7,441 nucleotides of DNA, taken from NCBI GenBank assembly GCA_946886545.1, contig CAMPIU010000143.1, positions 1 through 7,441 on the forward strand, given 5' to 3'. The position numbers were made by a program, and so were the translations under genes. Source of the stretch: an uncultured Flavobacteriales bacterium (GTDB taxonomy: Bacteria > Bacteroidota > Bacteroidia > Flavobacteriales > Crocinitomicaceae). Positions 1-6,492 of the stretch are shown here, piece by piece. The notes below the pieces were generated by a model. It saw only the letters and a list, made by a program, of their open reading frames with translations. It was not told where the DNA came from and did not search any database. How positions within the stretch are numbered: position 1 is the stretch's first letter; each line of letters starts with the position of its first letter.

Positions 1-294
1 ACCATGGGCCTGCAGTTCAACACAAATCAATTGCCGGTTCGTTGAGAGCAAAGGGATAATTCTTCCAAAGGAAGTCTCAATGGTAGAGCCGCCACCATGA
101 ATTAATACCAAAGGTTTTCCGTTTCCATGGATCTCATAATACATTTGAATTCCGTTTACTTCGGAGCTTCCTTTTTTAAGAGTTAAATGATCAGATGTTG
201 TTTCCATTTTCGATTGAAGTTTTTCTGTTTTTTTTCTTTCAGTACAAGAAGTAAAGATCAAAAGAATAGATGTGAAATAGATTACTTGTTTCAT
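1..294 (-). CDS. Alpha/beta hydrolase lipoprotein, N-terminal 98 codons (cut by window edge)
   Basis: Reading from the ATG at 294 there is an open frame of exactly 98 codons to the left edge; the C-terminal part lies outside. Residues 1-17 form a lipoprotein signal (a short hydrophobic run ending in IFTSC, with Cys17 as the probable lipidated residue), so the protein should sit on an envelope membrane facing the periplasm or outside. After a polar linker, residues about 47-98 match the start of an alpha/beta hydrolase fold: a strand-loop of type PLVLIHGGGS (residues 61-70, containing the oxyanion-hole HGGG) and the later VELQAHG (92-98), which corresponds to the D-x-x-G-x-G/H-G region of this family. 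The catalytic Ser, Asp and His lie beyond the window, so activity and substrate cannot be judged. The start lies 47 bases after the stop of the metallo-beta-lactamase gene, so the two may be co-transcribed. A GACTTTTG sequence in the gap resembles a -7 box but is imperfect. Confidence 0.85.
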   Translation of the reverse strand, partial: MKQVIYFTSILLIFTSCTERKKTEKLQSKMETTSDHLTLKKGSSEVNGIQMYYEIHGNGKPLVLIHGGGSTIETSFGRIIPLLSTNRQLICVELQAHG

Positions 295-341
295 TTCGTT
301 CTTCTATAAGTTTCATACTCAAAAGTCACTTTCAACCAGGA

Positions 342-1082
342 TCAATGCTTCGCTTTTTTCTTATCCTGCTTCCGGCCTTTGTATTTCTCATTTGCAAGCT
401 TTAAGGTGTGTTTCAATGCCCTTTTTCCTGCAATTTTCTGATGGCCCGGAATAACAGTTTTGACTTTCGGGTATTTCTTCATCAGGGTTTTTACTGCAAC
501 CCGCCACATGCCGATATTGGCATCCGAAAGATTTCCCAAATCCGTTGCTTCTACTGATTTGATAAAACATCCGCCGACCAGCAATTTGTCTTTTGGGAAA
601 TAAACAACAATATTATCGGAGGAATGTCCTGCCCCGGGATAATAAGTTTCAAATACGGTGTTGGAGATGTTGAAGCTTGTATCACCTTCAAATGTAAACT
701 CGGCCTGAGGAAGATTATTTTCACGGCATAGATTCTTCGTCGCATAAGTACTGTAAGTGGGAATTCCTTTCTTCTTGTAGTAATCCAGTCCGGCAGTCCG
801 GTCTTCATGCCAGTGAGTTGAGATCACCAACAGTACCTTTTTGTGAAACTTCAGATCAATGGAATCCAGTAAGGGCTGAAACTGAGTTGTGTCCCAGGGT
901 GTATCGATCATCACAACGCCGCCACTTGTGATTTTCAGCAAGCCGTGTGACGAGATCTTTGCTTCTTTATAAACCTGATAAGTTGTAAACACATAGGAAC
1001 TATCCGATATTTTTTTGAAATCCAGTTGGGCATTCAAGCCAATTGTAATGAAACATGCCAGTGAAAAAAGAAGTGTTCTCAT
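342..1082 (-). CDS. Subclass B1 metallo-beta-lactamase
   Basis: Secreted or periplasmic zinc hydrolase of 246 residues that should open beta-lactam rings, by homology to class B1 enzymes such as BcII, BlaB and IND. A signal peptide is visible (residues 1 to about 19, ending ...GLNAQ). All six B1 zinc ligands are present: His90, His92 and His153 for site Zn1, and Asp94, Cys172 and His214 for site Zn2. The motif HWHEDR (90-95) carries the Arg typical of B1 after the Asp. GGCFIKS (170-176) carries the Lys that binds the substrate carboxylate in B1 enzymes (Lys175), and DLGNLSDAN (181-189) carries the Asn of the oxyanion pocket. The length is normal for B1; a basic tail (about 235-246) is extra. 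The gene starts 18 bases after the upstream membrane-protein gene and probably shares its transcript. An AAGGAG run lies inside the end of that gene, about 22 bases before the ATG, too far to act as a normal ribosome site. The resistance spectrum cannot be read from sequence. Confidence 0.93.
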   Translation of the reverse strand: MRTLLFSLACFITIGLNAQLDFKKISDSSYVFTTYQVYKEAKISSHGLLKITSGGVVMIDTPWDTTQFQPLLDSIDLKFHKKVLLVISTHWHEDRTAGLDYYKKKGIPTYSTYATKNLCRENNLPQAEFTFEGDTSFNISNTVFETYYPGAGHSSDNIVVYFPKDKLLVGGCFIKSVEATDLGNLSDANIGMWRVAVKTLMKKYPKVKTVIPGHQKIAGKRALKHTLKLANEKYKGRKQDKKKAKH

Positions 1083-1100
1083 GGATATAAACTTAGTAAT

Positions 1101-1646
1101 TTATCTCCTTCTGTTCATTCTTTTTTGCTGGTTTTCTTCCAGTTTTAGTGCGATGTGATCTGTTACTTCGAACGATTCAAGTTCTCTGAGTTTTTTAAGC
1201 AATTGGAGTGCCAGTTTGTAGCTTGAAAATTCATAAATGTCTATCCATTGATCTGTTTTTGTATGAACTTTGATATCATAGGTGATCGATTTGCTTTGCA
1301 CTTTTGAACCTCTTCCGTAATAGGCAGGACTTGACATCATGGGAGTTCTGTACGAATGACTTTCAACCGACAAGCGCAAATGAAAACTATCCGGGTCAGG
1401 GATTTTAACCCATTTTCCCCAGGAAGAACCAAGCAGGGATTTAAATCTCCGGAATTCCATGGTTTCTGCGTTGAATTCCAATCCGCTTTCTATTATTCCC
1501 AATAAAATAGTTGTGATAGCCAGTAAAATCCCCAGAGGGAAAAAGATTATAAAACTGATTATGGATGCAATTCCGCAAAGCAGGACAGGAAGGAGGTAGT
1601 TTAAGTTTTTTCCCTCGCTTAAAACGAGAGTAGTTGAAGGTTTCAT
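1101..1646 (-). CDS. Hypothetical two-helix membrane protein with PH-like C-terminal domain
   Basis: I do not recognise a named family. The 181-residue protein has a short polar N-terminus, then a hydrophobic hairpin at about 17-53 that should form two transmembrane helices separated by a tight turn (around FFPLG). The rest (about 56-165) is soluble and strand-rich, with the pattern FNAETMEFRRFKSLLG (58-73) followed by WGKWVKIPD (76-84). This resembles small Flavobacteriales proteins with a bacterial PH-like fold behind a membrane hairpin; that likeness is from memory and is an inference. The C-terminus (165-181) is charged and ends in Arg-Arg-Arg. The ATG at 1646 is the natural start, since it leaves a normal N-terminus before the helices; no Shine-Dalgarno precedes it. 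A weak -7-like TAATTTTC lies upstream. It is first in a likely operon with the metallo-beta-lactamase and the lipoprotein hydrolase. Nothing in it suggests a role in beta-lactam handling. Confidence 0.75.
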   Translation of the reverse strand: MKPSTTLVLSEGKNLNYLLPVLLCGIASIISFIIFFPLGILLAITTILLGIIESGLEFNAETMEFRRFKSLLGSSWGKWVKIPDPDSFHLRLSVESHSYRTPMMSSPAYYGRGSKVQSKSITYDIKVHTKTDQWIDIYEFSSYKLALQLLKKLRELESFEVTDHIALKLEENQQKRMNRRR

Positions 1647-1724
1647 TTAAATCATAAAAATTGAGGGAGGAAAATTACTGTAAAGTTTGAGATCGATAGC
1701 ATAATTAGGTTTTTTTATGGTTTT

Positions 1725-1824
1725 CACCACAAAGTATGGAAGAGCGTAAAGTTTTTGAGTGTATAACTTTGAGGTCTTTGCTCCTTCACTGAAGCCACGG
1801 CGTAATCGTTGCTTATTTGCGGTT
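1725..1824. repeat. Decayed inverted repeat with CTTTG/TTTGCGGTT core
   Basis: The noncoding gap between pckA and the membrane-protein gene contains words typical of a repeat found between genes in many Bacteroidota: CACCACAAAG at 1725-1734, GCGTAAAG near 1744, AACTTTG near 1766, TCTTTGCTCC near 1775 and TTTGCGGTT at 1816-1824. The outer words are rough inverted copies of each other (ACCACAAA against TTTGCGGT), and an inner AAAGTT...AACTTT pair can form a small stem. The 10-base word TTTGCGGTTA is shared with the clearer copy near 7236. The element is degenerate, so exact ends are uncertain. It does not code for protein. Confidence 0.45.
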
Positions 1825-1833
1825 AGAAAAGAA

Positions 1834-1861
1834 AAAGGCTCCCGGTTGATCGGAAGCCTTT
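1834..1861 (-). terminator. Intrinsic terminator of pckA
   Basis: On the minus strand, 20 bases after the pckA stop codon, an 11-bp stem (AAAGGCTTCCG pairing with CGGGAGCCTTT, one G-T wobble) closes a 6-base loop and runs directly into a T-rich tract (TTCTTTTCT). This is a textbook rho-independent terminator acting on leftward transcription. On the plus strand the stem is not followed by a T-run, so it should work in one direction only. It separates pckA from the downstream genes at 1646 and below. Confidence 0.9.
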
Positions 1862-1881
1862 CTACTAACAATAAAACTAGA

Positions 1882-3492
1882 TTAAACAGTCACTTTCGGA
1901 GCTGCTGCTAAAATATCCGTAGATGTTTCTGCTGCATACTGTTCAAAATTCTTAACGAACTGATCCGCCAAATGGTTGGCAGTTTTATCATATGCCGATT
2001 TATCTGCCCATGTTTCACGCGGATTTAAGATCTCACTTGGAACTTCCGGACAAGAAGTAGGGAATGACAATTCGAATACCGGTAATGTCTCGTAAACAGC
2101 ATTGTCCAGTTTTCCTGTCAAAGCTGCAGTGATCATTGCACGTGTGTAAGATAATTTCATTCTGCTTCCGACACCGTATGATCCACCGGACCATCCTGTA
2201 TTGATCAACCAAACTTTAATATCTGTTCCTTGTAATTTTTCACCCAAAAGTTTTGCGTATTTCGCTGGGTGAAGCGGTAAAAATGCTTTTCCAAAACAAG
2301 CTGAGAATGTAGTTGTCGGTTCTGTAATACCAACCTCTGTTCCTGCAACTTTTGCCGTGTATCCTGACATGAAGTGGTACATTGCCTGCTCATTTGTCAA
2401 ACGGGAGATTGGAGGCAATACACCGAATGCATCAGCTGTAAGGAAGAAAATGTTTTTTGGGCCTGATCCGATAGATGGAATCATGATATTGTCAATGAAA
2501 TCAATCGGGTAAGAAACACGTGTGTTTTCTGTGATTGATCCGTCTGTGTAATCCGGAGTTGAAGTTCCTTCGTGGAATCCGATATTTTCTAAGATCGCAC
2601 CGAATTTGATCGCATCATAAATTTGAGGCTCTTTTTCTTTTGATAGATCGATTGTTTTTGCGTAACACCCTCCTTCAAAGTTGAATACGGTATTATCTGA
2701 CCAACCGTGCTCATCATCACCGATCAAACGACGATTAGGATCGGAAGACAAAGTTGTTTTTCCGGTTCCGGATAATCCGAAGAAAATAGCAGTATCTCCA
2801 GCTTCTCCAACGTTCGCGGAACAGTGCATGGAAAGTACATTTTTCTCGTGAGGCAATACGTAATTCAATACGGAGAAAATTCCTTTCTTGATCTCTCCTG
2901 TATATCCTGTACCACCGATAATGATCATTTTACGAGTGAAGTTCAGAATTGCAAAGTTAGCCTGACGCGTTCCGTCAATTGCGGGATCAGCTTTAAATCC
3001 GGGAGCACAAACAATGTTCCATTCAGCTTCAAAATCTTCGATCTCAGCATCTGTCGGACGTAAGAACATGTTGTAAGCAAACATGTTTGACCAAGGAAAT
3101 TCAGCAGTTACACGGATGTTCATTCTGAATTTTTCGTCAGCGCAAGCATAAGCATCACGAACATATACGTCTTTGTCGATCAAATAAGCTTTCATGCGGT
3201 TGTATAACGCATCAAATTGCTCCGTAGAAACAGGAATATTTACATCACCCCACCAAACACTGTTTTCAGTATTCGCATCACGAACAACAAAGCGATCTTT
3301 TGGAGACCTCCCGGTAAATTCACCTGTTTCAATAGCGATCGCTCCAGTGTCTGTTAAAACACCTTGACCACCAAGGATAGTGTCTTCTACTAGTTCTGCT
3401 GGTGTTAAATTCCAGAATACGTTACCGAGATTTTCTAATCCGATAGTTGCTTTTAAATCGGCGTTTTTTCCTCGTTTACCAAATTCATTCAT
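1882..3492 (-). CDS. pckA: Phosphoenolpyruvate carboxykinase (ATP)
   Basis: Cytosolic enzyme that converts oxaloacetate and ATP to phosphoenolpyruvate, CO2 and ADP, the committed step of gluconeogenesis from TCA intermediates. At 536 residues it has the usual ATP-type length. Visible motifs in order: TGRSPKDRF (60-68, substrate-binding Arg62), GEIKKG (199-204, metal-site Lys203), SMHCSANVGE (221-230, metal ligand His223), the P-loop GLSGTGKTTLS (239-249, Lys245/Thr246), LIGDDEHGW (256-264, metal ligand Asp260), FEGGCYAKT (272-280), ENTRVSYP (322-329, Arg325), TADAFGVLPP (352-361) and NTGWSGGSYG (431-440). These equal the E. coli PckA active site (Lys213, His232, Lys254, Asp269, Arg333), so the enzyme should be active. 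The ATG at 3492 gives a normal N-terminus; there is no Shine-Dalgarno, as usual in this phylum. It is a single-gene unit with its own -7 box at 3537-3544 and a strong terminator at 1834-1861. Confidence 0.98.
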   Translation of the reverse strand: MNEFGKRGKNADLKATIGLENLGNVFWNLTPAELVEDTILGGQGVLTDTGAIAIETGEFTGRSPKDRFVVRDANTENSVWWGDVNIPVSTEQFDALYNRMKAYLIDKDVYVRDAYACADEKFRMNIRVTAEFPWSNMFAYNMFLRPTDAEIEDFEAEWNIVCAPGFKADPAIDGTRQANFAILNFTRKMIIIGGTGYTGEIKKGIFSVLNYVLPHEKNVLSMHCSANVGEAGDTAIFFGLSGTGKTTLSSDPNRRLIGDDEHGWSDNTVFNFEGGCYAKTIDLSKEKEPQIYDAIKFGAILENIGFHEGTSTPDYTDGSITENTRVSYPIDFIDNIMIPSIGSGPKNIFFLTADAFGVLPPISRLTNEQAMYHFMSGYTAKVAGTEVGITEPTTTFSACFGKAFLPLHPAKYAKLLGEKLQGTDIKVWLINTGWSGGSYGVGSRMKLSYTRAMITAALTGKLDNAVYETLPVFELSFPTSCPEVPSEILNPRETWADKSAYDKTANHLADQFVKNFEQYAAETSTDILAAAPKVTV

Positions 3493-3536
3493 AAAATGTC
3501 TTTTTGTTTTGCCTTGGAGGCTAACTTATTTTGGTG

Positions 3537-3544
3537 CAAAAGTA
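3537..3544 (-). promoter_or_regulatory. Probable pckA promoter, Bacteroidota -7 box
   Basis: On the minus strand the sequence TACTTTTG (followed by CACC) fits the Bacteroidota sigma-A -7 consensus TAnnTTTG exactly and lies 44 bases before the pckA ATG. It would give a 5' leader of roughly 35-40 bases. No convincing TTG -33 element lies at the usual distance upstream: the nearest TTTTTTG is only 11 bases away. Transcription may therefore depend on an activator or an extended -7 element. The leader contains a small GCCT/AGGC hairpin (3511-3521) of doubtful meaning. Confidence 0.6.
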
Positions 3545-3690
3545 CATGGATTCATCAAAAAATCGCCCTTTTTTCAGTATAAATATTAACAGAATAAGAA
3601 CAAATCTTTAGATTAACTCTTGTTAACGTACTGGTTAGTAGTTTATTGTGTGTAATTCGGAGTTAATAACTTCTTAATTTACAATTGATT

Positions 3691-3715
3691 TGATTAAGAA
3701 AACAGATCTTAATCA
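3691..3715. repeat. Perfect 9-bp inverted repeat between esterase gene and pckA
   Basis: TGATTAAGA (3691-3699) and TCTTAATCA (3707-3715) are perfect inverted copies around a 7-base spacer. The repeat lies 52 bases after the stop of the esterase gene and about 150 bases upstream of the pckA -7 box. No T-run follows on either strand, so it is not a standard intrinsic terminator. It could be a weak terminator or 3'-end stabilising hairpin for the esterase operon, or a binding site for a dimeric regulator of pckA. The surrounding 3493-3766 gap holds no gene that I can see. Confidence 0.5.
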
Positions 3716-3766
3716 GTTAAATCACTTATGTCCCTTGTGTTGGGTAATGTTGGTTAATTGGCACGA

Positions 3767-4726
3767 CTACTTCACTAAATTCCAATCTTTGGCTATTTGA
3801 TAAGTGCTGAAAAAATCCCCGTCTTTCGCGTGTTTGGAAACTTCTCCTCCTTGCTTTGGTCCAGGTCCCGGATCAATCATCAGGTAATGGCCCCATTTAT
3901 TGGCTTTATACAGAATGATGACCGAACGGTTCTTTTCATCTTTATAATCGGTACGCATAATGGTAGGAGTAGCAGCTCCCGCTACAACTTGTTTCATGGA
4001 TTCTGAAGTGATTTTAAACGCAGTTTTCCATTGTTTTACCAATACTTCTCCGTTTCCATATTGGACCACTTTGTCCTCCGTTCCGTGTATGACAATCAAT
4101 TGCGGGAATTCTCCCTTATACAAGGAATCCTGCGAGTAAAGTTTCTGACGCAAATTGGCTTCATCAAACATGGTTGGTTGCCTCATTTCTGAAAAGGATT
4201 TCATAGGAGAATCTACTTGTTTGTATGCTGTTCCCGCCAGGATTGCTCCTGATTTTATTTTCGAAGGATAACAAGCCATGTAATTCACACTCATTGCAGC
4301 CCCGGCACTTGCACCGTAAATGAAGATCTTTGAAGTGTCAATGGAATAGTGTGATACCATGTATTTGAGCATTTCATGAATACTCGCAACTTCTCCTTTG
4401 TCTTTCTCCTGGTCGTCTTTCAGAAACCAATTGAAACATTTCATCATGTTGTTGGCTGCCTTTTGTTCAGGGTAGAGTACAAAGAAATTCAATGAATCGG
4501 CAAGCATGTTCCAACCTGAACCGGTGGAAATTTCCAGGGCATTCTGATTGCAGCCATGAAGCACCAGTACCAGTGGAATTTTCTTAGTTGGTTTATTCAA
4601 TGGTTCATGGATGAACGCGTTCAAATTTCCCGGATTTTCGGTGATATTTGTCGTAATATCTGTCAGCTGGGAAAATCCAGACAAGGGAGATATCAATAGT
4701 AGTGTGAAGATGATTTTTGTTTTCAA
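3767..4726 (-). CDS. Secreted PHB-depolymerase-family esterase
   Basis: A 319-residue alpha/beta hydrolase of the poly(3-hydroxybutyrate) depolymerase/esterase (LpqC-like) family. Residues 1-20 form a signal peptide (Lys-rich start, hydrophobic core, ending SGFSQ), so it is exported. Family landmarks are LVLVLHGCNQ (52-61, oxyanion region), SGWNMLAD (70-77), VLYPEQ (83-88), CFNWF (97-101), the nucleophile elbow IYGASAGAA (136-144, Ser140), VIHGTEDKVV (212-221, probable acid Asp218) and KWGHY (277-281, His280), so the triad is complete. Cys59 and Cys97 are at positions conserved in this family. The true substrate may be a short-chain ester, an acetylated polysaccharide or a feruloyl ester as easily as PHB; no substrate-binding domain is attached. 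The start is TTG at 4726, overlapping the upstream stop as TTGA. It is the only start that preserves the signal peptide. A weak AGG sits four bases before it. It is last in the elbB/MutS-like operon. Confidence 0.9.
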   Translation of the reverse strand: MKTKIIFTLLLISPLSGFSQLTDITTNITENPGNLNAFIHEPLNKPTKKIPLVLVLHGCNQNALEISTGSGWNMLADSLNFFVLYPEQKAANNMMKCFNWFLKDDQEKDKGEVASIHEMLKYMVSHYSIDTSKIFIYGASAGAAMSVNYMACYPSKIKSGAILAGTAYKQVDSPMKSFSEMRQPTMFDEANLRQKLYSQDSLYKGEFPQLIVIHGTEDKVVQYGNGEVLVKQWKTAFKITSESMKQVVAGAATPTIMRTDYKDEKNRSVIILYKANKWGHYLMIDPGPGPKQGGEVSKHAKDGDFFSTYQIAKDWNLVK

Positions 4727-6492
4727 ATTACCTGGTATTTTTTCATGATGAATGTAGCACTTTTATTCTGACAAATACCATCTCGAAGTTTATAATCAAA
4801 GAACAGATCATTGTCCCGGATCTCTACTTCAAAGCATTTGTTACTTAAATACGCCGGATGTGACCTGGTGGTTTCACAAACCTCCAGATCGTGTGTAGCA
4901 ATCATTCCAATGGCATTCAAACGTACCATTTGTTCCACAATTCCAATCGTTCCGTTTTGTTTGTCATCCGAGTTGGTCCCGCGCAAAATTTCGTCCAATA
5001 AAACAAAGGCCGGACCATTGTTCAGATTGTCAATGATCAGTTTCAGTCGTTTTACTTCCGAGAAAAAATAGGAAGTGCTTTCTTCCAGTGAATCACTTAG
5101 ACGCATGGAAACAAGCAAGGGAATCGGGTAGAAAGCGGAACTTTTTGCCGGGATCACAGAACCTGCATTGGCAAGGATTACGGCAATTCCAAGAGTTCTA
5201 AGGTAGGTGCTTTTTCCTGACATGTTCGACCCGGTAAGAATCACGAATCGCTCCTGATCGAATGAAATATCATTGCAGACACGCACACTCTTTTTAATTA
5301 GCGGGTGACCCAATTCTTCGAATGAGATTTCCCCGGTGGTGAGATCAGGGAAACAATATTCCGGATTATTTGCTTTGAAATTACTGAAGGAAAGTAAACT
5401 CTCAACTTCTGCAATCTGTTCGATCCATTGACTGATTGATTCGCGGTGATTCTTTTTCCATTTGACCAATTGTCTGAAAATATGAACATGATACTGAACG
5501 GTTGAATTTAAAAGGAAAACAGCCATTCCGTTGTTGATACTGTCCAGGTTTTCGTAAATCCGTGATGCTCCTTTTAATAGCGAACTCGCTGCCTGGTTTT
5601 GAGAATGTACCTTTGAATGAATGTCTTTTAGTTTGGCAGATTTCCAGACCCTGCTCTCAATTAATTTAAGCATTTCACTGTAAGCCAGAAGAGAGGCTCC
5701 GATACGCTCCGTTTTCCCTATTTCTTTGCGGATTTTCCCGGAAATAGCACCAAATAAAAGCATGTTGACAACAGCAAGAATTACTCCTGCATTGAACCAA
5801 TAAACTTTGCCGGTTTGCCATAAGAGAATCATACTTGTTAGCCCCAATGCCGGAAATACAAAAGCCAGAATGACAGAAATAATGGAAATGGATTGTTTTG
5901 AGTCTTGCCAGTGCTCAATGTAGTTTCGTATTTCCTGGCTGTCTTTTCCCAATTTTGCATAAACCTGGAAAGCTTGTCTCCATTCCAGATCTTCGGCAAT
6001 TTCACGAATGGCTTCCTGGGAATTATTCAGAGACTCTTTGCTTTGTGTTTGAAGCAGCGATTGAGCCAGTTTTTCGCTTCCGATAACTGTCGACGTCCGG
6101 TTTAAATGTTCAAATAAGGAATGTGGACCAAACAGATCAATATCAAAAGAATAGGGATGTCTGGTATCCAAAAATTCTTTTCCGTCTTCGTAATAAGGTT
6201 TTAATTCTGTAATGAATAAGTGTTCAGATTCATTGAGCCAATGATAAGTGGAAGCAACCTGGAGTTTGCGTTTTACTTTGAAATGGTAACTTACCAGGAA
6301 TGCAAACAATCCGAGAAAGAGAATTCCTCCGGTCAGAAAGATAAAGCCATTTTCTTCCCGTGAAAAATAGAAGCAAGTTCCGGAAACAAGAAGCGCAAAC
6401 AATCTGGACCAACCAATTAAGCGAAGTTTCTTATTAACTTGATTTACAATTGTTTTGTAAGATTTAGAACGGTCTGAATAGTCAGGAATCAT
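4723..6492 (-). CDS. Membrane-anchored MutS-family ATPase (lacks mismatch-binding domain)
   Basis: A 589-residue protein. The C-terminal third is the MutS ATPase domain: GHPLI (396-400), Walker A TGSNMSGKST (420-429, Lys427), the signature-like STSYFFSEVKRL (472-483), Walker B FVLLDEILRGTN (496-507) and the ATHD switch (532-535). The N-terminal mismatch-recognition and connector domains of MutS are absent. Instead there are two hydrophobic hairpins (about 29-69 and 202-251), predicting four membrane helices, followed by a helical lever-like stretch. This is the architecture of the MutS-related proteins common in Bacteroidota; their role is unknown and mismatch repair is not implied. I chose the ATG at 6492 because it forms an ATGA overlap with the elbB stop. 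An in-frame ATG at 6543 would add 17 residues but overlap elbB by 55 bases. The 3' end overlaps the esterase start as TTGA, so all three genes are probably coupled in translation. Confidence 0.9.
   Translation of the reverse strand: MIPDYSDRSKSYKTIVNQVNKKLRLIGWSRLFALLVSGTCFYFSREENGFIFLTGGILFLGLFAFLVSYHFKVKRKLQVASTYHWLNESEHLFITELKPYYEDGKEFLDTRHPYSFDIDLFGPHSLFEHLNRTSTVIGSEKLAQSLLQTQSKESLNNSQEAIREIAEDLEWRQAFQVYAKLGKDSQEIRNYIEHWQDSKQSISIISVILAFVFPALGLTSMILLWQTGKVYWFNAGVILAVVNMLLFGAISGKIRKEIGKTERIGASLLAYSEMLKLIESRVWKSAKLKDIHSKVHSQNQAASSLLKGASRIYENLDSINNGMAVFLLNSTVQYHVHIFRQLVKWKKNHRESISQWIEQIAEVESLLSFSNFKANNPEYCFPDLTTGEISFEELGHPLIKKSVRVCNDISFDQERFVILTGSNMSGKSTYLRTLGIAVILANAGSVIPAKSSAFYPIPLLVSMRLSDSLEESTSYFFSEVKRLKLIIDNLNNGPAFVLLDEILRGTNSDDKQNGTIGIVEQMVRLNAIGMIATHDLEVCETTRSHPAYLSNKCFEVEIRDNDLFFDYKLRDGICQNKSATFIMKKYQVI

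Noticed and set aside
551..808. Minus-strand open frame of 85 codons inside the metallo-beta-lactamase gene
   Set aside because: Alternate frame of a clearly real gene whose zinc ligands are all in the main frame.
1104..1113. AAGGAG sequence as a Shine-Dalgarno for the metallo-beta-lactamase
   Set aside because: It encodes the Arg-Arg-Arg end of the upstream protein and lies about 22 bases from the ATG, too far to act in the usual way.
1647..1871. Minus-strand open frame of 74 codons in the pckA downstream gap
   Set aside because: It starts at TTG, runs straight through the pckA terminator hairpin and the decayed repeat, and looks like no known protein.
2824..3063. Plus-strand open frame of 79 codons inside pckA
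   Set aside because: It is antisense to a highly conserved enzyme, with Cys/Ser-rich low-quality translation; a shadow frame.
3691..3715. 9-bp inverted repeat as an intrinsic terminator
   Set aside because: The stem is AT-rich and no T-run follows on either strand, so it is listed only as a repeat.
4811..5071. Plus-strand open frame of 86 codons inside the MutS-like gene
   Set aside because: It lies antisense to the conserved ATPase core (Walker B and ATHD region) and has no recognisable features.
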